Shown: positions 32,930 to 45,611, numbered from the stretch's first letter. The stretch: DNA of 64,000 nt from Castanea sativa (GCF_040712315.1 NC_134017.1:17452001-17516000); one strand, 5' to 3'. Notes: generated by a model not told the origin, from the sequence alone. Numbers and translations are program-made.

Positions 32930-34412
32930 GGCGAAAATGCACTTTTGGTTCCTACATTTTGGGTTAATTCCCATTTTGGCCCAAAAATTGATTTCTTTGC
33001 TAATGTCATCCCTAAAAAGAGAAAATCATTTTTAAAATGGTCATTTCCGTCAGGCTAGAAACGAAGAAATCCTACGTGTCTAACGGACGGCACTGTTTGC
33101 TGACGTGGCACTGACGTGGCTATTAAAATATTATTAAAAAAGATTATTTGGCATTTTTAAATGTCATGTCAACATTTTAATTTTTTTAAAACAAAGCCAT
33201 GTCTAAAAATTTATATAAAAAAGAAATTAAATTTTAAAAAAACCTTAAATCTAATTTAATTAAAAACAACAACTTGTTTCTCAAAAAAAAAAAAAAACTT
33301 GGTGCTCTTCGTGTTCTTCCCCATCAAACCCAAGAAGAACTCAAACCCAGATTCCTAGAAAACAAACCCAGCAACTAAACAACAAACACAAACCCAGATC
33401 GGCAGAACCACAACAGCACACCACAACAGAAACAAAAACCCAAACCAACAGCACACCACACAGCCAAACCCACATATCCAACCACCACTTCCACCGTCGC
33501 CCACCAGCCACAACCCCAAACCACAGTAGCAAAAAAAAAAAAAAAAAAATCAACCACAACAAGAAATCACCACTTCCTCATCCACCACTTCTCAAGAAAT
33601 CACCACCATCCACAACAAGAAAAAAAGAAAAAAAAAAAAACCCACAAACCCACAAACCCACAAACCAAATCAACCAAATCGGACCACGACTCCTACGATC
33701 CACTCTCCGACCCATCAACAATCAGACCCGCGCTTCGATCCACCATTCGATCCATGCTCATGACTCCTTCAATCCACGTAGACCCACGAAGCGAGAACAA
33801 AGAATAGAGAAAAGAGGGAGAGAAGAACAAGCCTTGGTGACGTTGGGTGCTGGGTTGGTGGGTTTAGGTCTTGGCGAGAACAGAGAACAGAGGGAGAGGA
33901 GAGAACAAAGAAAAGAAGTGACGGAGGAGAGAGAAGAATAAGCCTAAAATGAAATAGCTCCTTAAATACTTGGTTACTAGGTTTGTTTTCTGGGAATCTG
34001 GGTTTGAATTCTTCCTAGGTTTAATGGGGAAGAACACGAAGAATACAAGTTTTTTTTTTTTGTTGTTGAGAAACAAGTTGTTTTTTTAATTAAATTAGAT
34101 TTAAGGTTTTTAAAAAAATTTAATTTCTTTATTATATAATTTTTTTGACATGGCTTTGTTTAAAAAAATTAAAATGCTGACATGGCATTTAAAAATGTCA
34201 AATAATCTTTTTTAATAATATTATAATAGCCACGTCAGCAAACAGGGCATTTTAAAATGCTGACACGTAGGATTTCTTTGTTTCTAGCCTGACGGAAATG
34301 ACCATTTTAAAAAAGATTTTCTTTTTTTAGGGATGACATTAGCAAAGAAATCAATTTTGGAACCAAAATGGGAATTGACCCAAAATCTAGGGGCCAAAAG
34401 TGCATTTTCGCC
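32930..34412. mobile_element. Non-autonomous Mutator-like element with ~440-bp inverted ends
   Basis: Starts GGCGAAAATGCACTTTTGG and ends with its complement. The 9-bp TTTTTTGTA occurs on both sides (32921-32929, 34413-34421), as expected for Mutator-like elements. The inverted ends extend at least to ~33370 and ~33970. The central ~580 bp is C/A-rich on the plus strand and has no recognisable domain; open frames at 33341-33562 (Trp/Gly/Val/Leu) are low-complexity. No transposase is present. Confidence 0.85.
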
Positions 34413-34958
34413 TTTTTTGTATTACCCAAAACAGATCTAATTTTTTAGAAAACAAAGAAGATGATTTATTTATAAATAAATTTTTGTGAATTAGTTTTAT
34501 TCATATGTTCAACATATCATTCATAGTATGCATAAAAATGGTACATAGGCCACAAGAGTCTAGAAAACCAAACTCTGTTTGGGCGGAATGGGGGCTTAAC
34601 ACCTTCCCATTCCGTAACCTAACCTCCAAAGTTAGTTTTTTGGATAAGTAGATCTAAGCCTGGTCTTTATTTTTATTTTGGGTAGAATGTAACTAGTAGA
34701 AAAAGCCATGTAATTATTTTGGTAGTCTGTAACTAGGACCCAAAGCCATGTAATTTTCAATTTTTCAATTATGTAGTTTTTTTTTTATTCAATCAATGAA
34801 AAGGATACTATTCAATCATGTATTTTATATTTATTTTTTTCTTATTTTTTTGTATAAAAAAATAAGTGGCGACTCCACACCACTTACCCAAAAAAAAAGA
34901 TGCCCTAAAAAGTACCCAAATCTCTTTTTTTCAGAGGCACTTTTGAGGTCTCTTACAG

Positions 34959-34969
34959 TGGCGACTCCC
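34959..34969 (+). promoter_or_regulatory. PBS of the Tat element (probable tRNA-Arg type)
   Basis: TGGCGACTCCC one base after the LTR end. It matches the PBS type reported for Ogre/Tat elements, complementary to a tRNA-Arg 3' end (from family knowledge). Confidence 0.7.
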
Positions 34970-35807
34970 ATGGGGATGTTGAGGGCTAAGCTTTGTATTA
35001 GACTTAAGTGACCAAATATGTACCTTTATTTTGCATAATCTTGCATGATATAGTTGTTTGTTTGTTTATTTATGTTTGATGGAATGTTGTATGATATTTT
35101 GGTGTATGGTATTTTGTTGTTTATATTGTTTGTTAAAAGCTTTCCCTTACTATCATTGTGTGTGGCATCCAAACAATATGTATGCACCCCTTTTCAACAA
35201 TTTTGTGGTGTTAATAACCATGGATCAATGGTCGTCATTAGATTCGAGTACCCAGTGGCGAACTCACCAACTTGTAGCCCAAAGTCACTGGATCATTTCC
35301 GGTTGACTGTAAAGGATAAACCATGTTTTTCAGACCAACGCAATGTTCATTACATTACAAGTTGGGAGGTGTAACGTCCTAGTTATGAGAAACAATGAAA
35401 CAACAAACCCACCCTACAACGTAATGACTTAGAACCTACCCTTAGGTTGGTCCCGGTTAAAATTGCATTGCATGATGTGTGTGCTTGTTTTGGTTGATTG
35501 ATGGATGTGAATGGGGTCTTAGTTTGATTAACCCAACCAAGCTTTTCATTAAGGGAGAGTTTGGTCAAGATCTGAAGGAAGGCTACAAAGAGAACCTAAG
35601 CCCGACACTCAAGCCAGTGGCTCTAGTTCCAAGCCCGTCACTCCCATCACAATATTGAAGCCTTCAAGCATAGAATAAACTCCACTATTACAACATCATA
35701 ATCCTGTCTTCAACCCCAAGACAATTCAAGTCATAAAAATTCTGAAGCTCCCTAAACTATGACAAAAGAGGGAAAACACCCAAACACAGAGGATCCCATG
35801 AACACCC
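34970..35807 (+). other. Tat leader and first copy of a duplicated gag-start segment
   Basis: Leader sequence after the PBS. From 35313 the sequence is repeated at 43811-44364, including the SSKP-encoding part of the gag beginning (AGTGGCTCTAGTTCCAAGCC). The first copy has extra ~40 bp near 35350-35390 and stop codons, and is cut by the Copia insertion at 35808. Confidence 0.65.
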
Positions 35808-37173
35808 TGATGGAAATATGCATGTCCGCAGCGGAAAATTAACGGATCTATTTCATTCATAAAAGTTAACATGTACTATATAAGTTTCAGAATTTGAGGA
35901 CAATAGAGTGTACCTTGGAGCGGTGAATTTCAAAAACGAAGATCAGAAGTACTTAGGAACATTTTTAATTTTCACTCTAATTCCAATAATGCCCAAGATG
36001 TGTGGTCTCTCATCAGTTCCAAAGGAAGAATGTCAAAAAGTGTCTAACACTTCTTACACCACTTCACAATAGTGTTATTTCAAAATTCTCTTCAGAAATT
36101 ATATATGTTTCTCCCTTTGTATATAACTGATTATCTAATTGGGCTGGCCTTTTAGGCCTTTCCAATTGGGCTTAAATGTGTGACTTGGAGTGGGACCAAA
36201 AGGGACCAATAAGACACTAGCTCCAATGGGCTTTGAGCTTTTCTGTCAACTCTTGACAAGTCCAAAGTTGCCATTAACTATATTTAATACCACTATATAA
36301 ATATAGTTGCACTCTAGGCCTTATTTATAAATTATATCCTAAGACTTTATTGTACATGCAACCCCTTCATAAAATATTTGTAGTAACACAAAGTCATGAA
36401 TATATACTGTCACTTTGTAAATTACTACATCTTAATTCTTTGAGTACCCAGTTTAATCCTTTAAGTTATTCATCATATATTTATGAAATCCAATTCCATA
36501 AATATATACTTTAGTAACTCCTTACTTAAGTGGTTAGGCCTAACTATCTGAATAACTGAACCCATTAAACTTATCTCAAGGAAATATTTTATATCTCCGT
36601 TAAGAGACTATGAATTCCATCTTGAGAATATATGTTCTATTAACACTAAATGTGATTGCCCAACATACTGAGGTTTTGACCGTAACAATAGATCTCAATC
36701 CTAATATATCATAGCAACCTACACTTCATGATCAGGTCCATTATCCTCTCAAGATTAAGAGTTCATGTAAATATAAATCGTGAGTTTATTATTCATTTGA
36801 CAGTCGTTAGGAGAATAATAAATCTCACAGCGGTCTAGTTCAATATGTTTTAATTTTTAAAACATATCAACATACCAACTAAAAATCTCCATTTCCATGA
36901 TCAAGACAAATTATCTTAGTCTTCGCAGATGAAATGCCCAATTTCAGCACCAACTACGAACTACATTTTGATTTTACAAGGAACTTGTGATTTACATCTT
37001 CTGTGACTAAATCACATACAATGCATCTCATGGACTATATAATAATGTCACAATATTCATGTTACCATTATTTTTAGATAATAATAAAACAACTTTATTA
37101 AACACAATATTAAGTCATACATAATAACATACATAGCATCATGCAATATGATTTAAGAGCACTAATCCTAACA
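35808..37173 (-). repeat. 3' LTR of family B Copia
   Basis: A 1366-bp LTR, beginning on the plus strand TGATGGAAATATGCATG and ending CCTAACA. Confidence 0.9.
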
Positions 37174-37189
37174 ATCTCCCACTTGCCCT
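37174..37189 (-). promoter_or_regulatory. PPT of family B Copia
   Basis: In element sense AGGGCAAGTGGGAGAT, directly before the TGTTAGG LTR start. It overlaps the gag-pol stop by two bases. Confidence 0.8.
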
Positions 37190-40100
37190 AAAGACTATTA
37201 TGCACTAATCTAACTCCCATCTCCTCCAAATGTGACTTGAAAATCCTTTGAGGTAAGACTTTGGTAAAGGGATTTTCTAGATTCTTTGCACCATCAATAT
37301 TTGCTACTATCACATCTCCACGAGCAATAATGTCTCGAATGATGTGATACTTTCTCTTTATGTGCTTTATTTCTTGTGATTCCTTGGATCTTTGGATTGT
37401 GCAACCGCTCCACTATTGTCGCAGAATAATGTAATAGGAACTTGCTCAATTCTCATAACACCAAGATCAAAAAGGAATTTCTTGAGCCAAACAGTCTCCT
37501 TTGCTGCCTCACAAGCAGCAAGATATTTGGCTTCCATGGTGGAGTCGACAATACAAGATTGCTTAACACTCCTCAAACTTATGACTTCACCTCCCAAGGT
37601 GAAAACACAACCCGACATGGATTTTCTGAAATCTAGATCCGATTGAAAATCTGAATCTGTATAGCCAATGGGAATCAAATCCTCACAACGGTAAACAAGC
37701 ATATAATCTCTCGTTCTCCATAGATACTTGAGAATATGTTTTACAGCTTGCCAATGTTTTGGTCCTAGATTTGATTGATATCGGCTGACCATGTCAACTA
37801 AATAACAAATATTCGGTCTAGTACAAAGCATGGCATACATGAGACTTCCCACAGCAGAAGCATAGGGAACTTGTCTCATAACATTTTCTTCCTCTTGAGT
37901 CTTACGCCTTTGGTCATCAAACAGAGGAACTCCATGTCTAAAAGGAAGTAATCATTTCTTAGAGTTTTGCATGTTAAACCGTTCTAGAACCTTATCTATA
38001 TATCCAGCTTGTGACAAACCTAACATCCTATTCTTTCGATCTCGTCAAAGCTTGATCCCTAAAATATAGTTAGCTTCGCCCAAGTCCTTCATATCAAATT
38101 GGCTTGACAACCAAAATTTAACCGATGACATTACTTCTACTACATTTCCTATGAGTAGAATATTATCAACATAAAGCACTAGGAATATTACTACTTTACC
38201 TTGATGTCATTTGTACACACATGGTTCATCAAGATTTTGCTCAAAACCAAATGACTTAATTTCTTGATCAAATATGATATTTCATGACCTAGATGCTTGT
38301 TTAAGTCCATAAATAGACCTTTTCAACTTACATACCATATGCTCTTGGTTCTTTCCTATGAAATCTTTCGGTTGCAACATGGAGATTTCTTCTTCAAGAT
38401 TACCATTAAGAAATGCAGTCTTGACATCCATTTGCCAAATCTCATAATCATAATGAGTAGCAATAGATAAGAGAATTCTGATAGATTTAAGCATGGCTAC
38501 TGGCGAAAAAGTTTCATCATAGTCAATGCTTTCTTTTTGTGTATACCCTTTCGCCACGAACCTTGTTTTAAAGGTTTCAATCTTTCCATCTATCCCTTTC
38601 TTCCTTTTGTAAACCTATTTGTAACCAACAGGTTTAATGCCGTTTGGCGCCTCTACAAGATCCCAAACTTGATTGGAATACATAGAATCCAATACATATT
38701 TCATATCTTGGACCTGATGATGTGCATTTATATCATTTACTGCTTCATCATAAGTGTAAGGATCCGATTCAACCTCTTCTGAGATAGCTTTATAAGTTTC
38801 TCCTAAATCTATAAATCTCACAAGAGGTCGAACAATTCTCTCACTACGACGAGGCACCTGTATACTAGACATCTCATGAGTAGTATCTTGTGGTGTATCC
38901 AAAACAACCACATCATCCCTAGTTTTATCCAATGGTTGTTGAGCTCCAGATTCATTCATTTCAGCCAATACAACTCTATTTCTAAGAGTAAAATTATTCA
39001 TATAGTCAATTTACTCTACTTCTAGCATTTGCACTAACAAAAACTTTGTTATCATTTCGACTATAGAATAAATAACCCCTAGTTTCTTTTGGATAACCCA
39101 CAAGCAAACATACTTCTAATTTTGGTTCCAACTTATCAAGCTTCCCTTACAGCACATATGCTGGACAACCCCAAATGTGGAGATACCTCATACTAGGCTT
39201 ACGCCTACTCAACAATTCCATGGGTGTTTTGGGAATAGATTTTGATGGAACTAAATTCAAAAGATGTATTGTTGTATCTAAGGCATACCCCCAAAAAGAA
39301 ATTGGTAAAGTTGAATAACTCATCATGGACCTAACCATTTCCAAGAGTCCTATTCCTTCTCTCCGCTACACCATTTTGTTAAGGAGTTCCAGGTGCAGTC
39401 AATTGGGATATAATCCCATTTTGAATTAAGAAATTCTTGAAATCCCTAAGAAGGTATTTGCCACCTCGATCAGATCAAATGACCTTTATGCGTTTAGCTA
39501 ATTGATTCTCAACTTCAACCATAAACTCTTTGAACTTTTCAGAGGCTTCAGACTTCCATCTCATTAGGTACACATAACCATATCTTGAGTGATCATTTGT
39601 GAAAGTGATGAAATACTCATAACCTCCTTTTGCTTGGGTTGACATAGGACCACACACATTTGTATGAACTAAATCAAGCAACTCTTGGGCTCTTCTATCT
39701 TTTGCATTAAAAGGTCGTTTGGTCATTTTACCTTCCAAACAAAATTCACAAACTGGAAATTCATCAAAGTCTATGGGCTCTAAGAGTCCATCTTTGATCA
39801 GTTTTTGAATTCTATTTGAATTAATATGACCTAAACACAAGTGCCAAAGATATGCATCACTAGAAGGAAACTTTCTCTTTATTATTTTACATGAGAGTTA
39901 CTATCTAATTTAGAATTATATAATTCATGCTTATCAGGAGTTAAAATATAAAGACCATCTACAATATTGCCAGAACAGATAAAAAATTTATCCTTCTTTA
40001 TTACAACATTGTCTTTCAAGATAATACAATACCCATGTTTACCTAAATAAGTTGAAAAAATTAAATTCCTACAAAAATTAGGTACAAACAGACAGTCTTC

Positions 40101-41153
40101 CAATATTAAAACCGTAGAACTGAAACACAAATTAAGCACTCCAACAAATACAACTGGAACTCTACTCCCATCGGCTAAGGTAAGAAACAACTCTTCTTCA
40201 TTCAGCTTTCTGGTCTCTTGGAACCCTTGTAAAGAATTGCAAATATGATTAATACAACCTGAATTCACACACTAGGAATCCATGGGATTCTGTACCAAGC
40301 ATATTTCGAGAAGAAAAGAACTTTTCATATCCTTGTTCTTGGCAACTTTAAACTTTGGACAATTCCTCTTCCATTGTCCTTTCTCACCATAATGGAAACA
40401 CTTTCCTTTGAGCTTCTTTCCTTTGTCAGCAACCCCTAAGGCAATTTTCTTACCTTCTTGCTTAGTGAAGTCCTTCTTCTTCTTCTTATTACCCTTGCCT
40501 TTTGACTTAGGTTGAGAAGTAGAAGCTTCACCCACATTGGCTTCAACACTAGAAGTACCAAGGATGCCTTCCGCCGCCACTAACTCATTCATTAATTTAG
40601 ACAAAGAATAAATCTTTTTGTTCATATTGTAATTGAGTCTGAATTCTTTAAATGATTCTGGTAGTGACTAGAGTATCATATCCACTTGGGATTCTCCATC
40701 AATGTCGGCACCTAAGACCTCTAAAGTATTCAGATTAGATATCATTGTAAGGCAATGCTCCCTCACTAAAGTACCTTTAACCATTTTGGTATTATGAATT
40801 TGCCTCATGGTTTCTTGCCTTGCAAAATGGCCTTACTCACCAAACATCTCCTTTAGACTATGCATAATGTGCGAAGCTAGTTCTACATCCTGCATTTGAT
40901 GTTGTAGAATATTTGAGATCGATGCTAGGATATAGCACCTGGTCATTTCATTAGATTTTTGCCAACAATCATATCGTTGTTTTTTCTCAAGAGGAGCATC
41001 TAATAAAGGAAAGTTAGGACATGGTTGAGTAAGCACATATTTGTGCTTTTCAGCTGTTAAAACAATGTCTAAATTTCTTTTCCATTCAACATAGTTGGAT
41101 CCAGTCAGTTTGTTTTGATTAAGAATAGAAACAAGTGGACTAAATGATGCCAT
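37188..41153 (-). pseudogene. Copia gag-pol polyprotein, family B (broken)
   Basis: About 1,320 codons from MASFSPL at 41153 to TAG at 37188. Gag (to ~40280) contains LTGSNYVEWKRNLD and a zinc knuckle altered to CFHYGEKGQWKRNC, with one Cys and the His lost. A TAG at 40272 splits gag from protease, whose DSG motif reads NSG. Integrase (39147-39840) has the HxxC...C region, but its first catalytic Asp is Asn (LVHTNVCGPM). RT (37880-38557) keeps QMDVKTAFLNG and LKRSIYGLKQ, with YVDD changed to YVDN at 38162-38173. RNase H (37367-37879) keeps GYTDSDF, STMEAKYLA and LFCDNSGA. Further stops and shifts separate the blocks. Many of the changes are G-to-A type. Confidence 0.9.
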
Positions 41154-42316
41154 GTTCAAATCTAAAATAATAAACATGAATATAATAAGTAAACTAGACA
41201 TTATCAATTTAGCATATAAACATATAGTATGGAACCTTAATCAAACCATAAAATTATATATGCAATGACAACTCAATCCAATGTTTAAAATTCCTTGGAA
41301 GCAAGTAAATTATAAACACTTGTGATTGATTGAGAACTATTCTCATTATTAGTGCTATCATGATAACTCTTATCAAACACTAATAATATGCCGTTTTTCC
41401 TTTAGCCTCTAAGTAATAATGACATAGCTCTAAAGGGAGGTTAGCATTAAACTTAGTCTAGTGTACACCATTGACTGAATTCTATGTGAGCCATTAAGTA
41501 ACTCCACGGTAGCGTGGTCGTTCTTAATGTAAAAACACATATTATTCATGATTAAGAATTTTAACCTGGAGTACCATGAATTAAACTCCCTCCAAAGGGA
41601 ACAAAGCATATACGCCAAGGCGAGGTGCTTAATCACGTTACTGTAAATTGTCAATGGAGGCCGTGAGATCCAATCCTTGTATCTCTCTCCCACTAAATGT
41701 TTTAAAATAAAGGTTTTTAAATTTAAATCATGCATAAACAAATTACACATAGCCTTGCTCTTTATACATGTTAAAAACACTTAGGGAAAATTCTAGATCC
41801 ACAGTCCTCGATCGATCCTCGACAAATGCTTGATCGATCGAGAAAAGGTCTGGATGCTTGATTAATCCTCAATAGATTCTTGATTGATCAAGAAAAAGTT
41901 CTACGAAGCTTGATTGATTCTCGACAAATCCTCGATTGATCGAGAAATCTTCTGTCAGCTCGATCGATGCTCGACAGATTCTCGATCGATCGAGCATCGC
42001 GAATTTCAAATTTTCCAGAATTTTTAAAAAGACAATCATTTAATGTTTTCATGAACAAAACAACTATCATATGATCATAATAAACATAAATTGATATCAA
42101 AACTGAATTACATTGATGCTATAGACTTAAAGTTAAGTGTAATATACTTAAACTAAAAATTAAACAACATCATAACGTCAATATCAATTTTTATCAAACA
42201 ATAATTTCAACAACCATGCAGAAAATTGCTTTCTAACAACATGAAACTATTGTCACTAATTCCAAAACTCAAAACATGTTAAACAGATATGAATTGAAGA
42301 CCACTCTGATACCATT
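41154..42316 (-). other. Leader of family B with TCGATCGA cluster and PBS
   Basis: Untranslated leader between the PBS (CTCTGATACCA on the plus strand, 42304-42314; TGGTATCAGAG in element sense) and gag. Positions 41806-41999 hold a dense cluster of GATCGATC, CTCGACAGATTCTCGA and similar palindromes, spaced ~25-50 bp. The remainder is AT-rich with no domain. Confidence 0.75.
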
Positions 42317-43708
42317 TGATGGAAATATGCATGTACGCAACGAAAAATTAACGGATCTTTTTTATTCATAAAAGTTAACATGTACTATATGAGTTTCAGA
42401 ATTTGAGGACAAGAGAGTGTACCTTGGAGGGGTGAATTTCAAAAACAAAGATCAGAAGCACTTGGGAATACTTTCAATCTTCACTCCAATTTCACTAACG
42501 CTCAAGATGTGTGGTCTCTCAATCAGTTCCAAAGGGAGAATGTCAAAAAATGTCTAACAGTTCTTACACCACTTCACAATAGTGTTCTTCCAAATTTTCT
42601 TCAAAACATTTTATATGTTTCTCCCTTTGTATCTAACTGATTATCTAATTGGGCTAGCCTTTTAGGTCTTTCCAATTGGACTTAAGTGTGTGGCTTGGAG
42701 TGGGACTAAAAGGGACCAATAATACACTAGTTCCAATGGGTCATGGGCTTTTCAGTTAACTCTTGACAAGTTCAAAGTTACCATTAACTATATTTAATAC
42801 CACTATATAAATATAGTTGCACTCTAGATCTTATTTATAAATTATATTCCAAGACTTATTGTACATGCAACCCCTTCATAAAATATTCGTAGTAACACAA
42901 AGTCATGAATGTAGAATGTCACTTTGTAAATTACTATATCTTAATTTCTTGAGTACCCGGTTTAATTATTTAAGTTATTCATCATATATTTATGAAATCC
43001 AATTCCATAAATATATACTTTAGTAACTCCTTACTAAAGTGGTTAGGCCTAACTCTCTGAATAACTGAACTCATTAAACTTATCTGAAGGGAATATTTTA
43101 TATCTCCGTTAAGAGACTATAAATTCCATCTTGAGAATATATGTTTTATTAACACTAAATGTGATGGGCTAACATACTGAGGTTTTGACCGTAACAATAG
43201 ATCTCACTCCTGATATATCAAAGCAACCTACACTTCATGATCAGGTCCATTATCCTCTTAGGATTAAGAGTTCATGTAAATATAAGTCGTGAGTTTATTA
43301 TTCATTTGATAGTCGTTAGGAGAATAATAAATCTCACAGCGGTCCAGTTCAATATGTTTTGACTCTTAAAACATATCAACATACCAACTAGAAATCTCTA
43401 TTTCCATGATCAAGACAAATCATCTTAGTTGATATGTTATAGTCTTCGCAGATGAAATGCCTAATTTCATCACCGACTATGAACTAGATTTTGAGTTTAC
43501 AAGGAACTTGTGATTTACATCTTTTGTGACTAAATCACATACAATGCATCTCATGGACTATATGATAATGTCCCAATATTCATGTTACCACTATTTTTAG
43601 ATAATAATAAAACAACTTTATTAAACACAATATTAAGTCATACATAATGTCATACATAATAACATATATAGCATCATGCAATAGGATTTAAGGGCACTAA
43701 TCCTAACA
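42317..43708 (-). repeat. 5' LTR of family B Copia
   Basis: A 1392-bp LTR matching 35808-37173 closely, followed on the plus strand by the target duplication CACCC. Confidence 0.9.
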
Positions 43709-43810
43709 CACCCAAGAGTTACTCAACGCTATGGTAGCTAGTAAGATTCAGCTAAAGGAAGACATGAACTGTATTATACAACAATTTTAGAATTCGAAGA
43801 ATAACCAAGA

Positions 43811-44364
43811 AGGATAAACCATGCTGTTTGGACCAACGCTATGGGAAACAATGAAACAATAAACCCACCCTACAACGTAATCACTTAGAACCTACCCTTA
43901 GGTCGGTTCCAGTTAAAATTGCATTGCATAATGTTTGTGTTTGTTTTGGTTGATTGATGGATGTGGATGAGGTCTTAGTTTTGATTAACCTAACCAAGCT
44001 TGTCATTAGGGGAGAGTCTAGTCAAGATTTGAAAGGAAGGCTACAAAGAGAACCTAAGCCCAACACTCAAGCCAGTGGCTCTAGTTCCAAGCCTATCACT
44101 CCCATCACAATATTGAAGCCTTCAAGCATAGAAGAAACTCCATTGTTGGAACATCACAATCCTATCTTCGACTCTGAGACAGTCCAAGCCACAAAAAGCC
44201 TGAAGCTCCCCACACTATGGCAAAAGAGGGAGAACACCCAAACACAGAGGAACCCATGAACACCTAAGAGTTACTTAATGCTATGGTAACTAGTCAGATT
44301 CAGTTGAGGGAAGACATGAACTGTATGATACAACTATTTCAAAATTCGAAGAATAATCAAGAAG
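43811..44364 (+). repeat. Second copy of the duplicated gag-start segment
   Basis: Repeats 35313-35807 plus 43714-43810 with point differences. The junction lies at an AAGAAGG microhomology (43805-43812). This copy continues into the rest of gag. Confidence 0.75.
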
Positions 44365-45443
44365 GGCATAAGACTGATCATGATCCACCAATCGAAGATA
44401 GTGAGAAGAAGATCAACGGGAGGATGAATAAAGTGGAGGAGATAATTAGAAGAGCCCGTAAGATGGAGGAACTTATGGACTACGATACCCTCTCACTTTT
44501 CCCTAATGCAAGACTGCCACCCAAGTTCAAGATGCCAACCTTGGACAAGTTTGATGGGACAGGTTGCCCAAAGCCCCATCTAAAGATGTAAATGAAGGCT
44601 ATGCATCCCTTAGGCGCAACCGAAGAAGTACTTGCTCAGATGTTCCAAAACACACTGACTGGAGCCACTCTTAGGTGGTTCCTCAATCTAGATGATGCAA
44701 AAGCGAGAAGTTGGGAGGACATCTGTCGAGAGTTTCACAAGCAATACAAGTACAATATAGAAGTAGACATCACAAGAAGAGACCTCGAGACCACCAAGCA
44801 AGAGTCGAGAGAATCCTTCTCTACTTTCATTACCAAGTGGAGAGCCAAGGTCGCATAGATGATGAGTAGATTGAGTGAGGAAGAACAGTTAGCCATGGTT
44901 GTAAAGAATTTATTACCAGTATACCACAAGTATTTGTTTGCACAATATTTTCCCAATTTTAAAGCTTTAATTGCTGTTAGAACCCAAATTGAGGATGCTA
45001 TAAATAATGGAACTATAAAGACTGATGACCCATCAAGGTTTAAAAAGAATGTAGGATTTAATTCTAAGGCTACAGAAATTTCTAACATCCACAAAAATGA
45101 TCCTTATCAATTGATTGCACCCATTGCATCTGTTCATGTACCACAAGGGCCTAGACCTAAAAGAGAATTTCATGAGTTGTACATGCCCATGAACCAAGTG
45201 TATGACAAGCTGAAAGCAAAAGGGTTACTGAAACCCATATACCTAAGACCAATTCCAAACCCCTTGCCTTCAAGGTTTAATGTGAATAAAAGACGTGTTT
45301 ACCACCAAGGCCTTGGTCATGAAATTGATCGTTGTTTCACCCTTTGTCATGCAATTCAGGACCTAATAGATAACAAGGTGATTACACCGCCTATAAAGCC
45401 TAACATCACTAACAATCCTTTACCTAATCACAATTTTGGGTAA
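43954..45443 (+). pseudogene. gag: Gypsy (Tat) Gag, broken
   Basis: From the possible start at 43954 to the TAA near 45443. The first part is Pro/Ser-rich (ASGSSSKPITPITILKPSS). After a frame change at ~44270 come the PPKFKMPTLDKFDGTG motif, the core QMFQNTLTGATLRWFLNLDD, WEDICREFHKQYKYN and TKQESRESFSTFITKWR (retrotrans_gag type), then a degenerate knuckle (VYHQGLGHEIDRC, first Cys missing) and IQDLIDNKVITPP. In-frame stops: TAA at 44589-44591 and TAG at 44856-44858. Gag would form the particle core. Confidence 0.85.
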
Positions 45444-45611
45444 GGACCAAGGATTAATTGCTTGATGACCAAAGAAGAAAATAAGGAAGACCCATCTGAC
45501 TTGATCTATGACTTACCCGAATGCTTCACGATGGCATGGGAAGAATTAATATATAGGACATCTACCACCACCACAAGATATGACATATGGAATGAAATAC
45601 CAGAACCTGAG

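Larger units (their letters stand above)
15069..34957 (+). repeat. 5' LTR of the Tat element, split by three insertions
   Basis: LTR pieces are 15069-15597, 23009-23709, 32533-32929 and 34413-34957; all align in order with the uninterrupted 3' LTR at 56847-59231. Relative to that LTR, a 221-bp stretch (57488-57708 there) is missing near 23105, with the breakpoints in TAAAAGTGC/TAAAGTGC repeats. The missing part includes the only good TATA box (57626-57633). A 27-bp unit around TGCATTACATGCAT is present three times (15147-15222) against twice in the 3' LTR. Confidence 0.85.
35808..43708 (-). mobile_element. Nested Copia element with pol, family B, reversed
   Basis: Target duplication CACCC (35803-35807, 43709-43713). 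The right LTR (42317-43708) is the 5' LTR, followed by the PBS (42304-42314); the left LTR (35808-37173) is the 3' LTR, preceded in element sense by a PPT (37174-37189). One gag-pol region spans 37188-41153 in Copia order (gag, protease, integrase, RT, RNase H). Pol is broken, with several key residues changed. Copia lineage not assigned. Confidence 0.93.

Noticed and set aside
33341..33562. Trp/Gly/Val/Leu-rich open frames resembling membrane segments
   Set aside because: Low-complexity C/A-rich centre of the Mutator-like element read on the other strand; no start context or domain.
41430..42100. Minus-strand open frames in the Copia family B leader
   Set aside because: They lie in the untranslated leader between PBS and gag and match no retrotransposon or host domain I know.
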